Source of the DNA: Garcia nutans
Lineage: Eukaryota > Streptophyta > Magnoliopsida > Malpighiales > Euphorbiaceae
Assembly (NCBI GenBank): GCA_947685225.1
Contig: CANTUV010000062.1
Coordinates: 15,396,501 to 15,460,500 of the forward strand
Length of the DNA: 64,000 bases
Direction of reading: 5' to 3'
The notes beneath the pieces were generated by a model, which was not told the origin of the DNA, did not search any database, and worked only from the letters and a program-made list of their open reading frames with translations. Positions 35,950 through 48,039 of the stretch are shown here, in pieces. The position numbers and the translations under genes are program-made. Positions within the stretch are counted from its first letter, which is position 1. Each line of letters opens with the position of its first letter.

Positions 35950-36390
35950 TGGATTTAATTTAGGTGCTCAACCCGAGACTAGATTTGATTTGGCTGCTTG
36001 GACCCAAGACTGGATTGGTTGGGTTCTTCGACCCGAGATTGAATTTGATTTGGGTTTTGGACCCAAGATTGAATTTGATTTAGGTACTTAGACCCAACAT
36101 TGGATTGGTTTGGATACTTAGACTCGATACTAGATTTAATTTGGGTTCTGAACTCGAGATTAAATTTGATTTGGGTACTTGGACCTAAGATTGGATTGGT
36201 TAGGTTCTGGACCCGAGTTTGGGTACTTGGACCTAAGACTAGATTGATTGGGTTCTTGGACCCGAGACTAGATTTGATTTAGGTTTTGGACCTGAGATTG
36301 AATTTGATTTGGGTACTTAGACCCAAGACTAGATTGGTAGGATTCTGGACCCGAGATGGTTGGTTTGGTTATGGGCCTGAGATTGGTTTT
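35950..36390. repeat. 30-bp tandem array
   Basis: About 13-14 degenerate units of GACCC(A/G)AGA(T/C)T(G/A)GATTTGATTTGGGT, with repeat anchors near 36001, 36031, 36061, 36091, 36122, 36151, 36182 and on to 36349. It lies right beside the polypurine side of the internal region. A very similar array with longer units opens the internal region of the last element (62590-63675). Confidence 0.85.
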
Positions 36391-36414
36391 AACTGACGTT
36401 TTATCAATTTGAGA

Positions 36415-37000
36415 GTTTTGACTCTTCTAGCCATTAATTTTAGCCTTCTAGCTGACTGACCTTTTGTCAGTTAAAGGTTTTGGCTTTCTTCTAGCCACTT
36501 GTTCTATCCTTCAATGGATTGACTTTGGCTCTTCTAGCTGGACTGACCTTTTGTCATTTGAGAATGCGGGCTTTCTTCTCGCCACTTGTTCCATCCTTTA
36601 ATGGATTTAATTTAGCTCTTTTAGCTAGACTGACCTTCTGTCATTTGAGAGTGCGGGCTTTCTTCTAGCCACTTGTTCCATCCTTCAATGGATTGACTTC
36701 AGCTTTTATAGCTGGACTGACCTTCTATCATTTGAGAGTGTGGGCTTTCTTCTAGCCACTTGTTTCATCCTTCAATGGATTGACTTCAACTCTTCTAGCT
36801 AGACTAACCTTCTTTCATTTTAGAGTGCAGGCTTTCTTCTAGCCACATGTTCCATTCTTCAATGGATTGATTTTAGCTCTTCTAGCTAACTGACCTTTTG
36901 TTAGTTAAGGGTACGGGCTTTCTTCTAGCCACATGTTCCATCCTTCGATGGATTGACTTCAGCGTTTCTAGTTGGATTGACCTTCTGTCTTCTGGAAATT
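36415..37000. repeat. 87-bp tandem array
   Basis: Anchors GACTGACCTT or close variants start at 36541, 36628, 36715, 36802, 36888 and 36975, almost exactly 87 bp apart. Each unit holds GCGGGCTTTCTTCTAGCCAC and a TCCATCCTTCAATGGATTGA word, the latter a partial palindrome. Six to seven units are present. Confidence 0.88.
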
Positions 37001-39639
37001 TTGGCTTTCTTCAACTTCACATCTTCTTCCTTCACAACAAATCTTCAAATATCATGTCTTCATCCTTCATAATGGATCTTCATCCTTAGAAATTTATCTT
37101 ATATTGGCTTTAACTCTTCTAGCTAGACTGATATCTTTTCTTTTGCATCTTTATTCTTTTAGAGTTCTTACTTTCTTCTTTTGTTCTTCTTTTTGAAAAA
37201 AAATTAGCTATTTTTAGCTAGCTCTTATATCCTCTCTTTGCCCCTGCATGATAAAATATTGAAGTAAGTCTGAAAATATTTTGTACACGTATAAAATTAA
37301 AAATTGAAAAGAGCAAGTTTTGCCCCCTGTGTAGGCTCAAACCACTGATTTTATTCCCATGTAGGCTCCAATTGATGTTTGTGTTTTGTCTAATTTCTTG
37401 CACAAACATGCATCTTGTCTTTCTATATAGTGAATGGATCTTTCTCAAGCGATGGGCCTTCCATGGCCCCCCCTGATTCCATATCTGCTTCTGATTATTT
37501 ACTTCACAGGGTGTCTGCTATTCACTTTGACGGAAGAATAGACAACAAAAGTATAATGTGCCATGCTTATATATGCATGATATGCATGAATGATACTTAC
37601 AGTGGTTCTATTGACTCACAGACTGAGGTGATCAGCTGAAGTGCTCCTATGGATTCCTTCCAGATACTCATTCAGGTCTTTCATTGGAATGGTAGAAGAT
37701 TTCACATTTATGGCTTTTATCTTAAAGATGTTGAAAACATGAGTGGTGGGGGCCCAAGTAACATAGTTAGATACATAAGAAATATCTATTTCAACACATT
37801 TGATTGGTGACTGCTTCATGACCTTGCAAGTGATTCTTTCATTAGCCCACTTTTGCCTAATATGTCCTTTGAGGTTCGACAGTTCAACACACTTCCCTTA
37901 ACTTGAAGGTTTATGCAACAAAAAAATAGTTTTTTAAAAATCAAATGTTAACTTTGTCAAATCAATGTCAATTTACCTCAAAACTTAATTTTCCTAAATA
38001 AATATATCTATAACATCATAGCCCTAATTACCGTACTAAACTAGGGAATCATTTCCATTTGAGCAAGAACTATTGCACTTCAGATAGACACATACATATT
38101 ATTTGGCCAAAGATCTCATTGAGTTCAAATATTGTCTACCTTATATGCATGCTTATTCAAACAATCTCTACTAATAGACTCTACCTACCAAGAGAGCAAC
38201 AGGTCTTTAATAGGCTTGAAATAGGGCCTATAAGAGACATGGGTTAAATGAAGGCCATTTTTAGATTTGAGTTATTGCAACACAATGGACAAACCTTCAC
38301 ACTACAAACTTTCTATTGGAACCATACACTATTGAAAGTATTCTTAAACTCTGGCCATAACTTTTATCTTCCGACTTCATGAAAAATACAGTGCTTGAAT
38401 GTCCTTCCATCTTCTTGGTAGAAATCTGGATTCAATAAGTACTATCTTGATATTTAAACCACCCTTTTCTTACTCTTTCTTTCCATCCTTTTCCCTTTTG
38501 GAATATCAAGTTTTTGACTTTCAATATTGTGGACTTAGAGCTATGTTGGATAAAATTAAAGATGGTCTTTTCCTTGTTTCTCTGATTTTATTTGAGTCTT
38601 TAGCTGGGCTGGACTAATTCAAGTCAATCTGCCCTAGTAAACTAAGTAGAAGTCTTCTGATACTTCAGGTAAGAAGAACTCTATTGACTTTCTGAACCGG
38701 CCTTTTGGGTTAACCTCCCTTTTTTTTTGGTTTTCTTTTCTTTTCTTTTCTTTTTTCTTCTTTTCTTTTGTTTCTTTTTTGTTTTGTTTTTTAGTTATAA
38801 GAAAGTTGTATTGTTTGCTCCATTCTATGCTTCTGACTATGGATGAGTGGATTAGAGTGAGTCTGCTTCGGTGAGGATGGACCCTTCCGTGCCTTGGTAG
38901 ATTTGAGATATTAAGTTCAATTCAGGTAAACTTCAACTACCTTTGTGGTCTTGACTGTACATCCTTTTCTTTGATTAGTGATCATTAGACTTGTTATAAG
39001 TGTCATAATAGCTCAGGGTAGGTTGTTGGGTTTACAAGCCAATAAAAGCAAGCTAAAAATTTCATGAAGGTTGAAAGGAATAAACTAAGAATTGATGTTA
39101 ACATGGGTGGATACTAGTTGTTGGCTTACCAAATAATGCCTAGATCATTTCTTCCTTAAATATTCAAAGTTTCAATTTCACCTAGAAAGCTTGTCAAAGC
39201 ATGTTCTAAGATTGACTAGGACCTAGACACTTATAATTATGCAGGATCTCTCTGTAAGTAAGCATACACAACTCAATACTATAGAACAACTCCCTCATCT
39301 AGTAAAGTCATTCAGATTATAATGCATAGATATACTAATTTATGAATATCAAGGTAGATTCGTCATCGATTGAGCACCAAAATTAACAAAGACCAACATG
39401 AGCAAAACTTTGATGAAAGTAATTTATTCAAACAATCTTAATTTACAAAAAAATATAATTATTCCAAAAATATTAGAGAAAGCATAAATAAAATAAGTAG
39501 CACTCAAGCCTAAGGAAATTTGTTGAATTATAATCGATGGTGCTTGATCTACTTGAGCATGTCGGGATAATGTTCATCACCTCCTCATCCATAATTCCTC
39601 CATCCATGAAAAGATGACAAAATAGAATTTTTTATCAAT
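37001..39639 (-). other. Tat internal spacer without recognisable pol
   Basis: No domain is recognised. It contains T/C-rich stretches (38728-38793) and small frames. The minus-strand frames at 37218-37448 and 37616-37819 have no clear family match, although PMKDLNEYLEG has some likeness to Tat protease-region linkers. This is the place where pol would be expected. Confidence 0.5.
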
Positions 39640-40914
39640 CCTCCTTCTTCTATGAATGTCGCTAGCGGTGGCACTCTTCCAAACTTAGGCAATGGATTGC
39701 TTTTAGTGTTGGGCTTGTTAGGTTCAGGTAGCTTGCCACCGTCAGTCATGTCTTGAATCTCATGTTTTAACCTAAAACACTTGTCTGTTTTGTGCCCTAT
39801 GTTTGATGAAAATGACAGAATGCATTGGTATGAAAGTTTGGTGGTAGAGGATTGGGTAACGATCAGGCAGCCAATGGCTGTAATAGCCCTTGCTTTTGCA
39901 ACTTATTGAAAACCCAAGATAAAGTCTCCCTAAGTCTAAAAATTACCTCTTATTCCCTTGACCAGTAGTTGCATTAACATCCATTTCTTTTTGTGCACTC
40001 TGATTGCCAGATTGATAGTTTCCTCTTTCATTCCTCCTTATAGAAAAGTGATTCTTCTCCCGTTCCCACTCTTCTATTTGCAAGCTAGCTTGAAGAAGAT
40101 CTTTGAAATCCCTTATGAGAGTGTGAGACATCCGTTCACTCAGACTGGGTAGGACACCCCTTACTATCATTCAAATCTGGTCGGAGTCATCATGCCTCTT
40201 CTTTAGTAATGCAGCATTGTTCCTCCACCTTTTCACATAGTCAACAAAATTCTCATTCTGTTTTTACCTGATTGACTCAACCTCCATCAAGGTCACTTCT
40301 AATTCCACATTATACCCGTACTACTGAATAAAGGCTTTGTATAGCATATTCCAATCTTTTTGGGTATTCTCCTCTAAGGTATTAAACTAGTTTTGCACAA
40401 CAGGATGTAGTGAAAGCATGAAATACCTTAGAGTTTTAGCTTTAGTAGCTCTAGCAGATTGCATGGCAGTAATGTACTGCTTAACATGCAAGTGAGGATT
40501 TTCTATACCATTGTACTTACAAAAGCAGGCATTTTGAACTTATAAAGGACTTCCTCATCTTGTTCAAATACCTTATCCACTTTCGACACCTCTTTAGCCT
40601 TCAGCTTCTTTTCAAATTTCTTCTCCAAATCAACAATCATCTTCTCCACATTGGAAGTCTTGGTCTTCTCAATAGTTGATTTCTCCACAAACTTTGGCTC
40701 CTTCTTCTTATCTTGAGGTCTTTGAAAATACTGAGCCCATGTCATCATCATTAGCCACTACTACTCCGTCATCATTAATAACTACTTCATCAACCTTATC
40801 CTTTCCTTTGTCTTTCGGCTTCTTGGTACTAGCAGATGCTTCGGTAATGTTTTTTAATAGTGCATCCAGTTGACTTTTCATGGTCTCAGCTATTGCTCCC
40901 TTTAGTTCTTCCAT
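39640..40914 (-). pseudogene. Tat-type gag remnant
   Basis: From right to left the minus strand reads MEELKGAIAETMKSQLDALL (from 40914), a Lys/Glu-rich linker, then, after frameshifts near 40740 and 40510, NPHLHVKQYITAMQSARA, LRYFMLSLHPVVQN, DWNMLYKAF, YNVELEVTLMEVE, NFVDYVKRWRNNAALL and MIVRGVLPSLSERM, the order of words in plant Tat/Ogre gag proteins. A zinc-knuckle-side region follows (GRLYLGFSISCKSKGYY near 39880). Several stops and frameshifts mean no intact Gag can be made. Confidence 0.85.
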
Positions 40915-42198
40915 TTTGGAGTTGATTCATCGTCCACCATCTTTTGAATCTGTTCAAGTTCCATTGCTTTTGGTGAGAAGCTAACTGAGTCGTTGCTAAT
41001 ATTCTACATCACTGGCATAGGTGGGATTGTCATAAGCTCTTGAACTGCTGTACTTCAAGACTGTGAGCTAGAAAGGATCAATGATATGAAATGCAATGTA
41101 TGCATGTATGCATGGATGCACAAGTAATAAACAAACCAAATCAAAATAGTAGGAACGGACCTTCCAACCTTATATCTTCCACACACGAATGGTGAGTCTC
41201 TTTTTCTAAGTATATGGCCAACAAAATACCAACATGGGATATCTTGTTTTTGAACAATTCTCTTGGACAGTTTAACCAATAATTATATTTTTAAACATAG
41301 AAGTCAGTCCATGTTAATTTCTATTAATTAAGTCATAATCCCATAGTCCAACAAAAGATAACTTTTATACTATATTGGATTAAAACTAAATTAAAAGGTT
41401 TATCATAAATATATTTCCATTCATAATAGATTTCCATTTGGAAAAGCAACTAATGGTTCATGCCACAGACAAGCCCATGATTAATAAGTCTTGGTATAAA
41501 CTAGGCACACAATTAATTTTAATATTCCATAATTGACCTAACTATTTGTAAGCCTATTTATGAAAAATGTTTAAAAGCCCATTAAAAAAGGTTTTAATTT
41601 AGATGAAATGCAAAAATAGTTTTATTTCAAATGCCATAGTAAAAAGGTTTATTTTAAAAAATGAATCTTGGGCTTCGTACTTAGACCATAAGGTGAGAAA
41701 GACTTTTTGACCCATCTTTAAAATGAGTTTTATGTCAAAAGACCATCTTGAAATGTTTTGAAAATAATTTTGGCCTTGAGGCTTTAAAATAATAAAATTA
41801 TTTTAGACTTATAATATAATTAGGTCATATTAGAAAAAGAACAAACCAAATAAGCCATGGTTCAAACCAAGATATATTAATCATAGTCAAACAACAAGCA
41901 CTCAGGGAAAAATCTAAGGAAAGTAACTAGGCCAATTATATGATCTTTAGTCTCTTAGGTTGAAAAGTTTAGGCTCCCATAGCAAGTATATACCAAAATA
42001 TATGAGAGGCTATGAGTGGTTATGCCATGCTCGATCTTCATACCTTGAGTAAAAGTATGTTATCCCTTACATAACACAACACGGGTATTACGGGTATCCA
42101 AACTCATGCACATAATGTAATATAATATAATGCAATGGATAATATCATAATAAGAAAGAATAAAATAATATAAAGACCAGCGGAATTAACTTCTCTTA
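40915..42198 (-). other. Tat element leader region
   Basis: Between the primer site and gag. No conserved coding. It is AT-rich with short repeats and is consistent with the long untranslated leader of Tat elements. Confidence 0.5.
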
Positions 42199-42216
42199 TC
42201 CCCAGTGGAGTCGCCA
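42199..42216 (-). other. Primer binding site (tRNA-Arg)
   Basis: On the minus strand it reads TGGCGACTCCACTGGGGA. This is complementary, with one mismatch, to the 3' end of plant tRNA-Arg(ACG) as remembered (ending ...GCGGAGTCGCCA). Three bases separate it from the LTR end ...GCTCA. Arg-tRNA priming is typical of Tat/Ogre elements. Confidence 0.82.
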
Positions 42217-44695
42217 CTATGAGCGGGGATTTGTGCCCCTACTCCCATGTGGAATGGTTCTTGCAACTTCGGTACTATTAGGCTTTGGGCCTTAGAGAAC
42301 ACGGGCCTAAACCTAGAGAAAATGGAGTCGCCACTCGGACAGACTATATAAAAGAAAGGGGTAGATGATATGATTCTTAAGGAATCCCTAACCCCCCTAA
42401 TGGGTTCAAAAAGTTGGGTACGCGTGAAAAATGTGAAAATGACCTAGCACCTGCACAACATCCGGTTCAATAGACCTGACCTCATTTTTAAGTCTAAATA
42501 TTATTAAATTCTCAAACATTATGATATTATCCATACTACACGTAAATTAAAATAAATAAATATTCATTGTGTTGAAATCAAACAAATAAATAAATGGACA
42601 CCAATCGATCGATTAAAACATGTCCTTACAAATGCCCAAATGTTCACAAAAAGAAAACAAAGTAAATAAAATGGGACACCCATCATAGGTTGAAGCATGC
42701 CCCTTACATCAATCCAAATCTTTGAAATAAACTAAATTACATAAACTAAATAAGCAAGGCACCCATGCTTGAAGAAAATATGCCTTTTACAATTCCCTTA
42801 AAAAATGCATATAAATCTATGGAAAATAATAAAGCAAGAAAAAATAATAATAAAACACATATGAAAATAATTGAATAATTAAAAAGAAAATAAACAAACA
42901 CATTTTAATATTATCCTATTAAGGAAATATAGTAAACTATGATGAGGGTCGAGGTTAAGGGAACAACTCCCTCGAAAGGTAGACAGTTTACATGAAATAG
43001 TTTTGTTGAGGAATTAGGGTTTCTATGTAAGCTTGGGTTTTATATTTATAGAAATTAGGGTTTTACGGTTTTAGAAAACAACATTTAAGGTTTTGGGATT
43101 TTAGAAAATAAATTTAGTGTTTTAAGGTTTTATAAAAATAATATTAGGGTTTAGAAATTTAGAAAAATAAGATTAGGGTTTATGGTTTTAGAAAAATAGG
43201 TTACTGGATTAGGGTTTCAAAGTTTGAAAGCTGTTTTAGGGTTTTAGGATTGAAATTTTGTTTCAGGGTTTTAAAACCGATTTACTGGATATTTAAAAAA
43301 TAGTTTAGGGATTAGAAATTTGGAAACTAGAGACTTGAATTAAATCCTAAGTTATTATAAAACTGAAAAAAATAAATACAAAATAAGTAAACTACTGTAC
43401 GAGTAAATTTCAATAAGCAAGCTATAATGATTTTGAAACAAGTGAATAAGCATACTGGGCATGAGGATGGCTATTGGGTGAATGAGTTGAGTATGGTAAT
43501 GTTGTTTTTAATTAATATGGATTACTGGATATTAAACAATTGCAACACTTAATATGAAATAATGATAAAAATGGCTACTGTAACCTTAAATGAGTTGAGT
43601 GACAAAACCAAACCTTCGTTTGTTAGCTCCACCAATATTCCACATTGATGTAGATTTTCTACCTATACTAGTATTCAATCTTGGATGAGCATAGTAAAGA
43701 CAGTATGCTACTACCTTTTAGTGTAATGTTTTGGTTTGTGTCTGTTAATGGTTGTTGCTGAGCTCTCTGCCTTTCCCCATGTAATATTCTAATTTTTGAA
43801 AATTTTTAATTTTTAGAAATTTGATAAAATAAATTATAAGTACATTGGATAAATTAAATAAATGATTTTAAATGAAAAATGAAAAGATTTTACGCGAAAA
43901 AGTAAAATGTATATGTGATATATATGTAAATATACATAACATATATAAATCAATTTTTAAAGAAAGTCAAAGTTTATTTTAATAATTTTAAAAGTAAATT
44001 ATATTGTTAATGAAAGATGATATTTTGATGTTATATTTAAATAATAATATATATAATTGGTGGTAATTAAAAGTGAAAAATATAAGATTGAAATTAAAAG
44101 TGGGTGGAGAGAGATATTTACTTAGTCTTTTTCTTCTTCTTCTTTCTTCCTTAGCTGATTTTATGGTTGTGCAAGAGAGGATTTTTGCTTCTTATAAGCT
44201 TCCTAAGGTGAAGGATTTTAAGGGTTTTAAGGGAAGATTGGGTGATTCCCACTTGAGTTGGTAAGTTTCTCACTTGTTTTTCTTGGATTTTCTTAAAGAT
44301 GTGAAGTTTGACTTGTTATGGCTATATGTTTTAATTGTTGGAATTGGAATGTATGAAGTTATTTTGAGTAGTTAACCATGATTTTAAGGTTGGATTGAAG
44401 AAATGGTTAACTTTGAGTTGAGTTTGGTGTAGAGAGAGAGAGTTTAGGGTGATGTAACTTTTGAGTTGTGAATTCATGGTTTTAAATTGTGTAATTTGAT
44501 TTCAATTGAGTTAATTTGATGCACAACCAAGTATTTTAAAGTTAAGTGATGGATTTGATTGTATTGGATAGAATTTGAGAATGGAAGTGGTGATTTAGAG
44601 GCTTAAAAGGAAAAAGAGGGATTGTTCAAAGTATGAAAAACAATGATAACTTTGGATATATGACAATTATGTGTTGATATCAAGAATTTAGCCTT

Positions 44696-44905
44696 GACAC
44701 ACCCAGTGACATAGCCATGTCATTGGGTGTGTCGACGATGCTGTTTTTAGTATTAGTGATGTGCAGTGATACGCCTATGTTTTTGAGCTTGTCAAAGCTA
44801 TTGTTATGTAATATATTTGGCATGGGTAGGCATGTCAAAGCTTCTATAAGGAGGGCACAAGGCATAGTCCTTGACACACCCATGTTATTGAGCGTGTCAT
44901 TTGTA
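44696..44905. repeat. Hairpin block in solo LTR
   Basis: Arms of 17 bases, GACACACCCAGTGACAT (44696-44712) and ATGTCATTGGGTGTGTC (44717-44733), pair with a single G-T type mismatch around a 4-base AGCC loop. Three weaker versions follow at about 44768-44795, 44819-44838 and 44874-44899, containing GACACACCCATG or GCTTGTCAAAG words. It sits downstream of the pyrimidine-rich and GGTAAG segments of this LTR. Confidence 0.85.
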
Positions 44906-45761
44906 GAATTTGTCCAAGATAGCTCTTTTCCTTATTTTTTCCTTTGTGGTTTTTATCTTTGTGTTGAGAGATCATGTATATGTATTTTAATGTGGAAAGT
45001 TTAAGATTTGGAAATGCCTTTAAGTGTGATACTAAGTGATTATTTATAATCACATTTGGTTTACGCATTGAGGAGATTTGATTTGCCCAATTCAAGTGTT
45101 GAAGGGTATCTTGAAAGAGAAGGTTGAAAGTGGTGTTTGAGCTTGTTTTGTTGCTTTTAGAGGTAAGTACAAATTTTGAATAAATTGGTTATGTTTGCAT
45201 GACATTTGGGCATAACACATTTTGGTTGGAAAATGGGTTAAGTTACTTGATGCATTGAATATGCATGAATAATATGCTATGACTTGTGTAATGTCATATA
45301 TGTATTAAATACATTGTGAAAAGCCATTGGTAATGGCTAAATTGAGTAAAAAGTGAAATGTATGAAATATGTGAAACTGACCCAAAGTGTTTTGGTAATG
45401 TGGTTTTTTATGTATGCATTAAAGATATTGTGGAAAGCCATTGGTAATGGCTAGATTGCATAAAATGTGATTTATATGTGAATTATGTGAAAAATATCTA
45501 AAATAATTAGTTAATGTGTTGCAAATGTAAAATATGATACATTATGATTATATGTTAATATATGATGATATGAAATGAGAAAAATGAGAAAAGAGCCAAT
45601 GCGCCAAGTTGACAATAAGAAAATGAGGCAATGTGCCTAACTTGTTTATGGAAAAATGAGAAAGAAATTAATGATGGAGAATATAAAATAATTGTGTGCC
45701 TAGTTATTCAATTTCCAGAGTTTTGTGTTTAACGGCATGCCTATGAGGTTATCCTCATTAT

Positions 45762-45915
45762 TTGCCTTTGGGGCTAGCTTTTGAGTAATTATTGATTTGC
45801 CTTCGAGCTAGACGTTGGACTTCACTTGCCTTTGGGCTAGATGTTAGGCATCACTATGATTTGCCTTCGGGCTAGACGCTGGGTGTCACTTGCCTTCGGG
45901 CTAGACACTGGGTGT
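45762..45915. repeat. Short tandem block in solo LTR
   Basis: Five units of TTGCCTT(C/T)GGGCTAGAC(G/A)(C/T)TGG begin at 45762, 45797, 45826, 45861 and 45890, spaced 29 or 35 bp. A degenerate version appears in the second LTR of this family near 55315-55500. Confidence 0.8.
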
Positions 45916-48039
45916 AAATATGGACCACAACAGTAACTCTGAGATTTGAATAGCATATTAGATCCTTTGGGCCCATGCTTGTGTTTGTACTTATATGAAT
46001 TGTAAAATGATTGAAAGATATATTGAAAATGAATTGGTATGTCACGTAGTGGCATGATACACATAAGCATTGTGCATTGGCATTGCATTTGAGCTTTATT
46101 ATTTTCAAAGTTTATGCCACTAGGCTTTTGGCTTAGCGCAATTGTAATTCATCACGTAGGTGACATGGTAGATCCGGTAAAGCCAGAGAGTTCATCTAGA
46201 CTGAGCCGAGTCTGGATTTGAGATCTTGAGTATGGAGTTGATTATTGAAAATAAAGATTAGAGATTCACTGTCAGCATGTACATATTTTATATTATCATA
46301 CATTTTGACATTATGTATGTTATATTATGTTTTGATGTATATATATCTATATATTATAAACTATAAATTCTGTAATGGGGGTTTGATATGTGTTTTTGAT
46401 AAGTAATATTTTATTTGCTATTTATATATATTTTAAAGTATTTAAGATTTAAAAATTAGAAGAGTAAGATTTTTATTAAAATGGGTTATGACATTTTTAT
46501 ATCATATATACGTATATTACATATATTGGGTGTATGTATTGTATGTATATAGGGTATAAGGGTGTTACACCCCACATTGGATGCTAGGGTTTTCTCCTCA
46601 TTGATTCTTGATGCCTGCTTGATAGACCCCTCTCATGTTAGCCTTAAAGCCTCATTATTTATAGGCCAAGCATGTTCAAAAAAAAGCCCTAATCCTTAAT
46701 CCGACGACCAACATAGATTCTAAACTAAATTAGGAAGTATTAGTGGACCATGGCGAGGTTTGGGCCTATGGCGAATTCGGCAGTTAAATTTACCACAGGT
46801 GAGCAAAGGTGAAGGCCTGTGGTGAATTGAATTGGCATAGTCAATTTGCCGCAAGCAAGCCTGTAGCGAACTTGGGCACGTTGCTTTGACAAAATGGGCC
46901 TGGACCGACTTTTATTGGTATTTTAATAATGTATCGCATCCATTTTAAAGTTTAAAGGTTTAAACAGTTTATTTTAGCCCTTTTAAAATTGGACCGATCT
47001 AAATCAAAGCTATAAACTAGGTTTAAGATTTTAAAATCGGATCGAATTTAGCTTGGCCTTTTTTAATTAGGATTAGACTAGCTTAAGGTCAAAATTAAGG
47101 GTCTACAGTTATTATTTTTTTGGTGATGGATTTACTAAAATTAAACCAAGATAATATCATTTTAAACTATTAACATAGAATTTATCAACTAGAGTATAAG
47201 TTTCTCTAAAAGACATACTCTTTTTACTAAACTAGAAAACTTAATCCGAGGTTCATTCTTTCTTTGGACTAGCATTTTAGGCTAAGTAATTTGAAGTCAA
47301 AATTTGAGTTTTTTTCCCTTAAGTTTTTCCGATTAAAAAAATAGTATAAAGTGATAATTCTTCCAAATAATTTATTCAAAACAAACCAAAAATAAAACCC
47401 GAGCTTACAGAATTAATTAGAGAACAAACTTGGCATTTTTATGAAAAATTAAGCCAAAATGAGCATTTTGGCTCCTTAAGTGGATTGGATCAATGCTTGA
47501 GTAAACTTCACAGTTGGCAAATCTCTTGGGAAATTTTTTTTTTCAAAATGAAAATAAAAATGAATTCTTTTTCAAGTAAGACAAGCTTAGCTTTTAACTA
47601 AACTTTTTCTTCTTCATGCATCATTATTTCATTAAACTCCTTACTATTTAGCTTAGTTTTTTAGGACACCCCTCTAGATTATAAGTAGCATCCACCTGGT
47701 AATCTTTCTTAGGTATGTTTGGGGATAGTAAAAGCATCCAACTTGCAATGAATCCTCAATCATCTTAAGGCGTAATAGACATATAGTAATGTTGGTCCAT
47801 ATGAGGCTCATTGGCTTATATGTAGTTAAGTATATAGTTGTCCTAGATGGGACCATATTAGATTAATCGACCCTTAACCCTTTTTATATAATGACTTTAC
47901 AACTAGCTTTAAATTGTATGAGCCATACAACTAGTTTCCTATTGCATAATCATGAAATCTTGTTATGCATGCATATATGCATACCATGCATAAACCTTAA
48001 GCCCCTTAGAAGTCAACCTGTAGGGCACCTTACCCTACA

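Larger units (their letters stand above)
43780..46569 (+). mobile_element. Solo LTR inserted in Tat LTR
   Basis: A 2790-bp segment TGTAATATTC...GGGTGTTACA is flanked on both sides by CCCCA (43775-43779 and 46570-46574). Removing it and one CCCCA rejoins the host LTR into CCTTTCCCCACATTGG, matching the undisturbed left LTR around 35260-35275. Contains the hairpin block 44696-44905, a tandem block 45762-45915 and a splice-donor-like TTGGTAAGTTTC near 44259-44270. Recombination between the two LTRs of a full element would leave just this. Ends and length suit a long-LTR Ty3/Gypsy such as Tekay. Confidence 0.9.
33647..47107 (-). mobile_element. Non-autonomous Tat/Ogre-like Ty3/Gypsy element, minus strand
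   Basis: Two related LTRs (33647..35877 and 42220..47107, the latter carrying a nested solo LTR) flank an internal region with an Arg-tRNA primer site at its right end, a broken gag and tandem arrays next to the left LTR. No reverse transcriptase, RNase H or integrase motif was found between the gag remnant and the arrays; about 2.6 kb is available there, which is short for a full pol. Primer choice and gag words suit the Tat lineage (Ogre, Retand). The flanks GATAT and GTTAT are only a weak match for a duplication. Confidence 0.8.
42220..47107 (-). mobile_element. Tat 5' LTR (right copy) with nested solo LTR
   Basis: The plus strand begins TGAGCGGGGATTTGTGCCCC and ends AAATTAAGGGTCTACA (47092-47107). 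Removing the 2790-bp insertion and one CCCCA copy leaves about 2.09 kb, close to the left LTR. The order of words (AACACGGGCCTAAACC, TACTGGATATT, CACTTAATATGAAATAATG) matches the left copy throughout. Confidence 0.85.
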
